The position numbers and the translations under genes are program-made. The notes beneath the pieces were generated by a model that was not told the DNA's origin, did not search any database, and was given only the letters and a program-made list of their open reading frames with translations. From assembly GCA_021286885.1 (NCBI GenBank), contig JAJTBM010000144.1:1-7357 (forward strand): DNA of 7,357 nucleotides, given 5' to 3'. Position 1 is the stretch's first letter. Each line of letters starts with the position of its first letter. This DNA is from Rhodocyclales bacterium (lineage in GTDB: Bacteria > Pseudomonadota > Gammaproteobacteria > Burkholderiales > Rhodocyclaceae). Shown one piece after another: positions 1 through 7,357 of the stretch.

Positions 1-54
1 GCCCAGCCGATCCTGATCTACGCCGATCAGCCCAAGGTCTCCGGCTCCAACTGA
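1..54 (+). CDS. clpX: ATP-dependent Clp protease ATP-binding subunit ClpX, 3' end only
   Basis: Only the last 17 codons and the TGA stop (52-54) are inside the window; they read AQPILIYADQPKVSGSN. The P-(I/L)-L-I-Y core near the stop is typical of the ClpX C-terminus (E. coli ClpX has a similar KPLLIY stretch close to its end). ClpX is the AAA+ unfoldase that delivers substrates to the ClpP peptidase in the cytoplasm. The assignment rests on this short tail plus position: a complete lon starts 94 bp downstream on the same strand, matching the widespread clpP-clpX-lon order. I see no convincing intrinsic terminator after the stop. There is a T-tract at 73-78 without a good stem, so read-through into lon is possible. 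The catalytic parts of ClpX lie outside the window. Confidence 0.85.
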   Translation, partial: AQPILIYADQPKVSGSN

Positions 55-90
55 TCGAGCAGACGTTTCAGGTTTTTTCGCTGCACTCTG

Positions 91-119
91 CTTGAATTGA
101 TGTGACTAGGGCCCCATAT
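91..119 (+). promoter_or_regulatory. Heat-shock (sigma-32-type) promoter of lon
   Basis: A CTTGAAT box at 91-97 and a CCCCATAT box at 112-119 are separated by 14 bp. This is very close to the known RpoH consensus (CTTGAAA, 11-16 bp, CCCCATNT). The expected transcription start falls around 125-128, leaving a leader of about 20 nt before the lon ATG at 149. lon is a classic heat-shock gene in proteobacteria, so element and gene agree. No equally good sigma-70 promoter is visible in the clpX-lon gap. The boxes are seen; promoter activity is inferred. Confidence 0.75.
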
Positions 120-130
120 GGGGCCTTAGT
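105..130. repeat. 26-bp near-perfect palindrome over the lon -10 region
   Basis: The half site ACTAGGGCCCCAT is followed immediately by its reverse complement with one mismatched pair (G109 opposite T126, which would be a wobble pair in RNA). The innermost 16 bp (110-125) are perfectly palindromic. The element contains the whole CCCCATAT -10 box and the likely transcription start. It is not followed by a T-run, so it does not look like a clpX terminator. It may be an operator, or its symmetry may partly reflect the -10 sequence itself. Confidence 0.55.
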
Positions 131-148
131 GCCTTTAAAGGAATAAGC

Positions 149-2563
<2,415 letters not shown>

Positions 2564-2570
2564 AACCCTG

Positions 2571-2587
2571 CCCGGGCCCAGCCCGGG
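2571..2587 (+). other. GC-rich hairpin just after the lon stop
   Basis: CCCGGGC (2571-2577), a CCA loop and GCCCGGG (2581-2587) form a perfect 7-bp stem beginning 8 nt after the lon TAA. It is followed by ATAATT, not by a U-tract, so by itself it is not a standard intrinsic terminator. It may stabilise the lon mRNA 3' end or assist the real terminator 17 nt further on. Confidence 0.45.
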
Positions 2588-2603
2588 ATAATTCAGGCGC
2601 AAG

Positions 2604-2635
2604 AAAAGCCAGTCAGCATGCTGACTGGCTTTTTT
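2604..2635 (+). terminator. Intrinsic terminator of lon (potentially bidirectional)
   Basis: The bases at 2608-2629 are a perfect 22-bp palindrome (half site GCCAGTCAGCA). It is flanked by AAAA on the left and a run of six T (2630-2635) on the right, giving a long stem ending in U residues on the + strand. The A-run on the left would supply four U on the - strand, so it could also stop antisense transcription entering lon from the right. Confidence 0.9.
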
Positions 2636-2861
2636 GATTGATAGACAGCATTTTTTAGGATTGAACCCTTAATGTTTGACTGTGGCTGGTTTTTTGTTTT
2701 TTCATAAAAATGCCATTTTCTTTCTTGTAAGCGCCCTCGGCCTTGGCTGGAGCAAAGCGAGGGGGTTGTCTCTGCGTGTCTGAAGCAGTCTTTGGCTGCG
2801 CCTAACTTACTGAGTCGTTCCGGGAGCGTTGAAGGCGCGGGCGCGGGCGGGCACAATTACC
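2636..2861. other. Intergenic spacer between lon terminator and TonB-like gene
   Basis: These 226 bp hold no credible coding sequence. The first ~95 bp are strikingly AT-rich for this chromosome (T-runs at 2651-2656, 2690-2695 and 2697-2702). A TTGACT box at 2676-2681 resembles a -35 element, but no good -10 lies at the right distance (TTTCAT at 2700-2705 is weak). Further on, CCCTCG (2734-2739) and CGAGGG (2758-2763) can pair across 18 nt, so a structured leader or small RNA is conceivable but unsupported. Nothing matches a tRNA. The hupB gene often found after lon is not here. Confidence 0.5.
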
Positions 2862-3617
2862 ATGCATAAAGCATGGTCGGAGCCCGCCGTGGATGCCTTT
2901 GTCGATCGTCTGTGCGCGCTCCAGCGCACGCTTCAACGGGATGTTCAGCGTTTGGCGGCCGCTACCCGGCAGCGCTGGGGGGCCTTGGGCCTGATTGGTC
3001 TGGGCTCGGTGGTGCTGCATCTGGCGATATTCTGGCCCGCACCGGCCCGCCCAGGACGTGGGCAGACCCTGACGGTGCGTCTGCCTGCGGCGCCGCTTGC
3101 CGAGGCCTTGGTAAGGGCAGAGTCGCCCCAGCCACGGCCAGCGGATGTGCCCAACGCAGGGCGCAAGCCGGTGCCACGCCCGCCGCTCCCGCCGTCTATC
3201 CCGCCAGAATCCCGTCCAGCGCCGCGCGCTGCGCCTAGCCCGGCGCGCACCGCCCCGCAAATCCAGGCGCCCCCATTGCCCGAGGCCCAAGGCGAGCCCG
3301 GGGGGGATGGTTTGTTTGATGGGGCGTTTTATCGCTACACCCTGGCGCGGGCCTTGGCCCGGCAGCTGGCCCAGAGTGGGCCTGCCCCGGATGGGCTGCA
3401 GGGGGCGGTGGTGCTGGAGCTGCGGGCCGAGGCCGGAACGCCACCCGTGGCCCGCGTGCAGTACGGCTCAGGTCACCCGCGACTCGATCAGTGGGCAGAA
3501 GCCGCCCTGGCCCGGGCGCTCCAGGCCCATCCTCCCCGCCCCGGGCCGGGGCAGGTGGTGGCGCTGGCTCTGAGCGTGCGTTTCGATGGGAACGATGAGC
3601 GGGTAGGGCCCAGGTGA
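2862..3617 (+). CDS. TonB-like energy-transducer family protein
   Basis: This 251-aa protein has the TonB layout. A basic cytoplasmic N-terminus (about 1-38) is followed by one hydrophobic segment (about 40-60, GALGLIGLGSVVLHLAIFW), a Pro/Ala/Arg-rich periplasmic linker (about 86-140), and a C-terminal region (about 180-243) with the TonB-C pattern: GAVVLELRAEAG, then a GSGHPRLDQWAEAALARAL helix and a final strand VVALALSVRF. TonB proteins couple the ExbB/ExbD proton channel to outer-membrane receptors, but no exbB or exbD is visible nearby, so the partner is unknown. It may instead be one of the diverged TonB-C proteins with other roles. I chose ATG 2862; an upstream in-frame TTG at 2829 would add 11 Arg/Ala-rich residues and has its GGAG too close. 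The ribosome site before 2862 is poor (GC-rich, GGGCGG). The gene converges with the - strand gene ending 15 bp away. Confidence 0.72.
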   Translation: MHKAWSEPAVDAFVDRLCALQRTLQRDVQRLAAATRQRWGALGLIGLGSVVLHLAIFWPAPARPGRGQTLTVRLPAAPLAEALVRAESPQPRPADVPNAGRKPVPRPPLPPSIPPESRPAPRAAPSPARTAPQIQAPPLPEAQGEPGGDGLFDGAFYRYTLARALARQLAQSGPAPDGLQGAVVLELRAEAGTPPVARVQYGSGHPRLDQWAEAALARALQAHPPRPGPGQVVALALSVRFDGNDERVGPR

Positions 3618-3627
3618 TCCCGGGCCC
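3606..3627. terminator. Possible hairpin between convergent genes
   Basis: GGGCCC at 3606-3611 and GGGCCC at 3622-3627 are self-complementary arms around a 10-nt centre containing the stop codon of the TonB-like gene. Two further G-C pairs can form inside. There is no T-run on either strand, so this is at best a weak or factor-dependent stop shared by the two convergent genes, which leave only 15 bp between stop codons. Confidence 0.3.
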
Positions 3628-3632
3628 ATGCC

Positions 3633-4025
3633 TCAGGCGCTCACCAGCTGAATATCGCTGGCGCCCAGGGTGGGGCGGTTGCTCAGGGTGGCGAGTAGCA
3701 CCGCCTGGCCTGAGCCGGTGCCGTCCTGATCGAACCACAACTGGCCGGTGCCGCTGGCGTACAGGAACTGGCCGCTGCCCACCGAAGACCGGGTGCCCGG
3801 GTTCAGGTTGATGGTGCAGCCCTGGGTTTGCTTGCCCACGTCGATGGTGTAGGTGCCGCCCTCGTCCCAGATGCATTCGTACCCCCGGGCGCCTACCGCC
3901 CAACAGCTATATTCGTCCGGGATGCGATAGCTACCCACGTAATCATTGAAGCTTTGGGCGGTGCTGCCCAGCAGCCCGATGCTCCGTGCGCTGGTGTTGG
4001 TGTTGCCGGCGTTATCGACAGGCAT
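3633..4025 (-). CDS. Small protein with type I (RTX-type) secretion-like C-terminus
   Basis: This 130-aa protein starts at an ATG with an excellent ribosome site (AGGAGA at 4036-4031, then five bases). Residues 85-130 (GQFLYASGTGQLWFDQDG, then an AVLLATL strand and a terminal DIQLVSA) match the remembered end of RTX/serralysin-type secreted proteins, F-x-Y-x(n)-G-x-L-x-(F/Y)-D-x-D-G followed by LATL and a D-(F/I)-x-(L/V) end, the region that carries the uncleaved type I secretion signal. There is no N-terminal signal peptide and no calcium-binding GGxGxDxxx repeat. Residues 24-62 (QSFNDYVG, later TYTIDVG) vaguely recall a pre-peptidase C-terminal beta domain. Cysteines sit at 41, 51 and 70. 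I infer export by an ABC/MFP/TolC system encoded elsewhere. It lies behind the parC terminator, so it is likely transcribed on its own. Function unknown; possibly a degenerate remnant of a larger secreted protein. Confidence 0.75.
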   Translation of the reverse strand: MPVDNAGNTNTSARSIGLLGSTAQSFNDYVGSYRIPDEYSCWAVGARGYECIWDEGGTYTIDVGKQTQGCTINLNPGTRSSVGSGQFLYASGTGQLWFDQDGTGSGQAVLLATLSNRPTLGASDIQLVSA

Positions 4026-4092
4026 GGTGATCTCCTGGGGGGGCAGGCGTTGGAGGGTGCGTGCGCCGTGGTGTTTTTACAAGAATTACTGG

Positions 4093-4114
4093 AATTTGCA
4101 TATTTTTGCAAATT
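4093..4114. promoter_or_regulatory. Inverted repeat, candidate operator/promoter of the 130-aa gene
   Basis: AATTTGCA (4093-4100) and TGCAAATT (4107-4114) are perfect 8-bp arms around a 6-bp all-A/T centre, 68 bp upstream of the start codon of the small secreted-type gene. They sit in an isolated AT-rich patch (about 4071-4120) between GC-rich genes. On the - strand a TTGCAA (4111-4106) could act as a -35 element, with a poor TAATTC (4088-4083) 17 bp later, so the repeat would overlap the promoter. The symmetry is seen; regulator binding is inferred. Confidence 0.5.
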
Positions 4115-4147
4115 GATTGTGGTGATGGGCAGGGTGCAGCGCCCATG

Positions 4148-4172
4148 AAAAACCCCGCCACAGGGGCGGGGT
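4148..4172 (-). terminator. Intrinsic terminator of parC
   Basis: Read on the - strand, an 8-bp stem (4172-4165 pairing with 4159-4152, sequence ACCCCGCC and its complement) with a 5-nt loop runs straight into five U residues (4152-4148). It lies about 60 nt after the parC TAA, separating parC from the small secreted-type gene downstream on the same strand. Confidence 0.85.
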
Positions 4173-4229
4173 CGGGGGTTGGCGCTTGGCGCGCGCCAGA
4201 TGGGGGCGAGGGCGCCCGGTGCGGGCGGT

Positions 4230-6602
4230 TTAGTCCGCCGGGCGGCGCAGGGCTGTCATCTGCTGGCGGCCCGGGGCGGTGCGGCCTTTCTTGGCCCGCT
4301 CGCCGTACCATTCGTCCCAATCCTTGGGGCTCAGACGGGTTTCGACCAGCTTGCCGGCCTTGGTGGCGCCTTCGAGGGTAAGGCCGGTGGTGCACACGCA
4401 GCAATCGGCCAGCTTTTCAGCCGGATCGAGCTTCATCAGGATCACGCCCTTGCCACCGCGTGCCAGCTCCTTGACCTCGGCCAGGGGGAAGAGCAGCAGC
4501 CGGCCCGTGTTGGAGAGGGCGGCCAGGTGGGCGGCTTCGGGGGCCTCATCAAACAGCAGGGGCGGGAGCAGCTGGCTGCCTTCGTCGAGGGTGATGAACT
4601 CCTTGCCCGCCTTTTTGCTGGCGATCAGGTCGCCCAGCTTGCAGATGAAGCCATAGCCGGCGTTGCTGGCAAACAGCACCCGGCGGGTGCCTGCACCCGC
4701 GAGCACATGGGCGATTTTGGCCCCGGCGGGCAGCTCCACCAGCGAACTGAGGGGCACCCCGTTGCCGCGCCCGTCAGGCAGGGCCGACACCGGCACGCTG
4801 AGGGCACGCCCTCCGTCGGTGAGGGCGATGAGCGTATCCACACTGCGGCACTCAAAGGCGCTGCCCAGGCGGTCGCCATCCTTGAAGGCCACGTTGGCCA
4901 GGTCAATGCCGTGGCCATTGCGGGCCCGCACCCAGCCCTTGTGGGACACCAGCACGGTGACGGGTTCGTCCACCACCGTTTGGGTGACACCGGCCCGGGC
5001 GGCCTCTTCGACCAGGGTGCGGCGGGCGTCGCCGTATTTGTCGGCGTCGGCGCGGATTTCCTTGATGACCAGGGTGCGCAGCTTGCCTTCGTCGGCCAGC
5101 AGGCCTTCGAGGGTGGCTTTCTCACCGCGCAGTTCGGCCAGTTCTTGCTCGATCTTGATGCCTTCGAGGCGGGCCAGTTGGCGCAGCCGGATTTCGAGGA
5201 TGTCCTCGGCCTGGCGGTCGCTCAGCTGGAAGCGGGCGATCAGGGCGGCCTTGGGCTCGTCGGATTCGCGGATGATGCGGATCACCTCGTCGATGTTCAG
5301 GAAGACGATGTGCCGGCCTTCGAGGATGTGAATCCGGTCATTCACCTGGCCCAGCCGGTGCTGGGTGCGACGCCGCACGGTGGCCACCCGGAAACGGCCC
5401 CATTCGTGGAGGATGTCGGCCAGACTCTTCTGGGCCGGGCGGCCATCCAGCCCGATCATCACCAGATTGATGGAGCTGGAGGTTTCCAGGCTGGTGTGGG
5501 CGAGCAGCAGGTTGGTGAATTCGCCCACATCCTGATTGCGGCTCTTGGGCTCGAACACCAGGCGCACCGGCGCATCCTTGCCGGACTCGTCGCGCACCCG
5601 GTCGAGGGCGGCGAGCATCAGGGCCTTGAGCTGGGCTTGATCAGCGTCGATGGATTTCTTGCCGGTCTTGGGCTGGGGATTGGTGAGGGTTTCGATCTCA
5701 CACAGGATTTTCTGGGCCGACACGCCGGGGGGCAGCTCGGTCACCACCAGCTGCCATTGGCCCCGGGCCAGGTCTTCGATCACCCAGCGGGCGCGCAGCT
5801 TGAGGCTGCCCCGGCCGGTTTCGTAGGCGGCGCGGATGTCGGCCGCTGGCGAGATGATCTGCCCGCCACCGGGGAAATCCGGCCCCTTGATGTGGGTCAT
5901 CAGGTCGACGACCGTCGCCTCGGGGTGCTCGATCGCGTGGATGGCGGCGTCGGCCACCTCGCGCAGGTTGTGGGACGGGATCTCGGTGGCCATGCCCACC
6001 GCAATGCCGGAGGCGCCGTTGAGCAGCACAAAGGGCAGCCGGGCGGGCAGCAGTTGGGGCTCGTGGAAGGCGCCGTCGTAGTTGGGGCGGAAATCCACGG
6101 TGCCCCGGTCGATCTCGGAGAGCAGCAGTTCGGCGATGGGGGTGAGGCGGCACTCGGTGTAGCGCATCGCGGCGGCGGAATCCCCGTCCCGGGAGCCGAA
6201 GTTGCCCTGACCATCCACCAGCGGGTAGCGCAGCGAAAAATCTTGGGCAACCCGCACCATGGCGTCGTACACGCTGGAGTCGCCGTGGGGGTGGTATTTA
6301 CCGATCACGTCGCCCACCACCCGGGCAGACTTGACGTGCTTGGCGCCCGGCGAGAGGCGCATTTCGCTCATGGCGTACAGAATGCGGCGCTGGACCGGCT
6401 TCATGCCATCTTCCACCTGGGGCAGGGCGCGGGCCTTCACCACGCTCATGGCGTAGGCGAGGTAGGCGCGCTCGGCGTAGAGGTCCAGGGGCAGCGTGTC
6501 CCCGTTGTCCAGCAGGGCAGACGTGGGGGGCACGGGCGGCGGTGGGGCCTCGTCGGCAGTGGCGGGGGGGAGGGCGTCGAACAGATCCGGGGTTTTGCTC
6601 AT
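4230..6602 (-). CDS. parC: DNA topoisomerase IV subunit A (ParC)
   Basis: This 790-aa protein is the DNA-breaking subunit of topoisomerase IV, which with ParE (not in the window) decatenates daughter chromosomes. The winged-helix/tower breakage-reunion region spans about 37-500. It has the catalytic Tyr148 in [10 protein letters not shown] and the preceding Arg147. The quinolone-determining segment is [15 protein letters not shown], with Ser109 and Asp113 at the positions of E. coli Ser80 and Glu84. The C-terminal beta-pinwheel DNA-wrapping domain is about 545-730, with only a degenerate GyrA box (ARGGKGV, 714-720). This, and the lack of a long acidic tail, favours ParC over GyrA. The ATG at 6602 gives the [13 protein letters not shown] start and a Pro-rich extension of ~28 residues before the conserved [19 protein letters not shown] 27 codons upstream (6683) is open but gives unconserved-looking sequence. 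No clear Shine-Dalgarno precedes 6602. A clustered CCVC lies at 734-737. Confidence 0.95.
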   Translation of the reverse strand: MSKTPDLFDALPPATADEAPPPPVPPTSALLDNGDTLPLDLYAERAYLAYAMSVVKARALPQVEDGMKPVQRRILYAMSEMRLSPGAKHVKSARVVGDVIGKYHPHGDSSVYDAMVRVAQDFSLRYPLVDGQGNFGSRDGDSAAAMRYTECRLTPIAELLLSEIDRGTVDFRPNYDGAFHEPQLLPARLPFVLLNGASGIAVGMATEIPSHNLREVADAAIHAIEHPEATVVDLMTHIKGPDFPGGGQIISPAADIRAAYETGRGSLKLRARWVIEDLARGQWQLVVTELPPGVSAQKILCEIETLTNPQPKTGKKSIDADQAQLKALMLAALDRVRDESGKDAPVRLVFEPKSRNQDVGEFTNLLLAHTSLETSSSINLVMIGLDGRPAQKSLADILHEWGRFRVATVRRRTQHRLGQVNDRIHILEGRHIVFLNIDEVIRIIRESDEPKAALIARFQLSDRQAEDILEIRLRQLARLEGIKIEQELAELRGEKATLEGLLADEGKLRTLVIKEIRADADKYGDARRTLVEEAARAGVTQTVVDEPVTVLVSHKGWVRARNGHGIDLANVAFKDGDRLGSAFECRSVDTLIALTDGGRALSVPVSALPDGRGNGVPLSSLVELPAGAKIAHVLAGAGTRRVLFASNAGYGFICKLGDLIASKKAGKEFITLDEGSQLLPPLLFDEAPEAAHLAALSNTGRLLLFPLAEVKELARGGKGVILMKLDPAEKLADCCVCTTGLTLEGATKAGKLVETRLSPKDWDEWYGERAKKGRTAPGRQQMTALRRPAD

Positions 6603-6663
6603 GATGCAGTGATGGCGGCGGCTGGCGCCACCAGGGGCGGCGCAGCAACGGCAATGGGATGTC

Positions 6664-6693
6664 TTGATAGTGTGTAGACGCACAGTGCGTCAC
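6664..6693 (-). promoter_or_regulatory. Possible parC promoter with embedded 15-bp palindrome
   Basis: On the - strand, GTGACG (6693-6688, four of six matches to TTGACA) and TATCAA (6669-6664, four of six to TATAAT) are 18 bp apart, with the parC start about 60 nt further on. Between and partly overlapping them lies a perfect dyad, GACGCAC-A-GTGCGTC (6677-6691). The promoter match is modest; the dyad is clear and well placed for a repressor. The whole 6603-6762 gap holds no gene. A small GC stem at 6714-6727 could be a weak end for the upstream gene. Confidence 0.35.
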
Positions 6694-6762
6694 CACCTGC
6701 AAACATACCACAGGCGCCGCCCGGCGCTGCATTCGGGTGTGCTTCAGAGGGTTCGGGCGTAT

Positions 6763-7149
6763 TTATGCCGGGCCGTCTGCCAGCAGCAGGGCCGCCAGTC
6801 GGGCCACCTGGGGCCAGTCCAGGGGGAGGGCGGCGGGGAGGGTGGCCCCCGCCAGCTCCACCTGAATGCCGGCAGCCTCCACCCGACCCACGAACAGCCC
6901 GTTGCTGGCCATGGGGCTCATGAACAGCTCCCGCTCCGGGCTGCGCCCTTCGGCCACAGCCCGCAGGGCGAGGCCCAGGGTGTGGGCCTCCTGGGGCAGC
7001 AGGCGCAGGCTGAGGGCGGGCGGGGCATCCGCTTCCTGGCCCCAGCCCAGCTCCAGGGCCTGCATGGGGCCCAGGGCCCGGTGTGAGGTTTGCGTCACCC
7101 GCAGCCAGACCCTGTCGGATTGCGCACCAGCGGCACCATAAGCGGGCAT
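6763..7149 (-). CDS. Hypothetical protein of 128 aa, translationally coupled upstream of parC
   Basis: I do not recognise this protein. It begins MPAYGAAGAQSDRVWLRV at an ATG preceded by a strong GGGAGG (7162-7157) seven bases away. That ribosome site and the upstream stop (TGA at 7154-7152, two bases before the ATG) decide the start; the frame stays open further upstream but reads Arg/Pro/Gly-rich, shadow-like sequence. Predicted features are alternating beta-strand-like segments (RVWLRV, LSLRLLP), a central FMSPMASNGLFVGRVEAAGIQVELAG stretch that looks like a compact beta core, and a Leu/Ala-rich C-terminal helix (QVARLAALLLAD). There is no signal peptide, membrane segment or cysteine, so it is probably cytoplasmic. 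It forms an apparent two-gene unit with the partial gene before it. parC follows 160 bp later on the same strand and may be co-transcribed. Confidence 0.72.
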   Translation of the reverse strand: MPAYGAAGAQSDRVWLRVTQTSHRALGPMQALELGWGQEADAPPALSLRLLPQEAHTLGLALRAVAEGRSPERELFMSPMASNGLFVGRVEAAGIQVELAGATLPAALPLDWPQVARLAALLLADGPA

Positions 7150-7151
7150 GC

Positions 7152-7357
7152 TCAGGCCTCCCGATGGGCGAGGAGGGCGGCGATCACCGAGGCGCCCACC
7201 CCGTCTTCCGGGTCCAGCTGCTCCAGTTGGGCCAGGTAGGCGGCGGCTAGGTCTTCGTGCCCGTCGCGCAGCTCGATGAAGGCCAGGGCCTTTAAAAACA
7301 TCAGCACGAAGCGGGCCGGATATTCCGGCGCGGCCGTCAGTTGGGCCAGGGTCCAAC
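7152..7357 (-). CDS. C-terminal fragment of an unrecognised helical, possibly TPR-like, protein
   Basis: The last 68 complete codons of a gene that begins beyond the right edge are visible, ending HREA and TGA at 7154-7152. The fragment is almost wholly helical in character: PARFVLMFLKALAFIELRDG, then EDLAAAYLAQLEQLDPEDG, then ASVIAALLAH. The spacing of small and aromatic residues (ALAFIEL..G..EDLAAAYL..LEQLDPED) resembles tetratricopeptide-like helix pairs, but one fragment is not enough to name a family. Its stop lies two bases before the ATG of the 128-aa gene, and that gene's ribosome site lies inside this coding sequence, so the two are surely co-translated. No start codon is visible in the window. 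Confidence 0.65.
   Translation of the reverse strand, partial: WTLAQLTAAPEYPARFVLMFLKALAFIELRDGHEDLAAAYLAQLEQLDPEDGVGASVIAALLAHREA

Noticed and set aside
60..80. Intrinsic terminator for clpX using the T-tract at 73-78
   Set aside because: Only a four-base CTGA/TCAG pairing precedes the T-run, which is too weak for a terminator.
2734..2763. tRNA or known small RNA in the spacer
   Set aside because: There is one six-base stem with an 18-nt loop but no cloverleaf, T-loop consensus or recognised RNA family signature.
2593..2856. Possible 87-aa - strand gene in the lon to TonB-like spacer
   Set aside because: It runs through the lon terminator palindrome, has no ribosome site and encodes unremarkable sequence with a Lys/Gln-rich low-complexity stretch.
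4179..6677. An open + strand frame of 832 codons covering parC
   Set aside because: It has the same type of shadow, with His/Gly/Val-rich sequence and no motif, while the opposite strand gives a full ParC with catalytic Tyr.
6603..6683. 27-codon N-terminal extension of ParC from GTG 6683
   Set aside because: The extension is Cys/His/Arg-rich and unlike any ParC start, and the GTG lies inside the 15-bp dyad. ATG 6602 gives the family-like [13 protein letters not shown] start.
7150..7356. Upstream extension of the 128-aa gene to the window edge
   Set aside because: That frame gives Arg/Pro/Gly-rich sequence, while the overlapping frame gives a clean helical protein ending two bases before a well-placed ATG with a strong ribosome site.

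Overview
The window looks like chromosomal DNA from a GC-rich betaproteobacterium, plausibly of the Rhodocyclales/Azoarcus-Thauera type. That placement is inferred from the ClpX, Lon and ParC sequences, the clpX-lon order and strong G/C preference at third codon positions; no database was consulted. Most of the window is housekeeping, and I see no mobile element, CRISPR array, tRNA or rRNA.

The left part (1-2635, + strand) is a proteostasis block. It holds the last 17 codons of clpX, a heat-shock (sigma-32-like) promoter with an overlapping near-perfect palindrome, a complete lon (804 aa) with its ATPase and Ser/Lys protease residues intact, and a strong intrinsic terminator. In many proteobacteria hupB follows lon. 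Here an AT-rich 226-bp spacer leads instead into a TonB-like protein gene (2862-3617, +) with one membrane anchor, a Pro/Ala-rich linker and a TonB-C-like end.

The right part (3633-7357) is all on the - strand. In transcription order it holds the 3' end of an unrecognised helical gene, a tightly coupled 128-aa gene of unknown function, complete parC (topoisomerase IV subunit A, 790 aa) with its own terminator, and then a separately placed small gene of 130 aa. That small protein ends like a type I (RTX-type) secreted protein but lacks RTX repeats and an N-terminal signal. It is convergent with the TonB-like gene, with only 15 bp between their stop codons. An AT-rich inverted repeat lies in its upstream region.

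The items most worth a second look are the orphan 130-aa secretion-tailed protein with its inverted repeat, the palindrome fused to the lon heat-shock promoter, a 15-bp dyad upstream of parC, and the two unknown coupled genes before parC. None of these amounts to a demonstrable new multi-gene system within this window.
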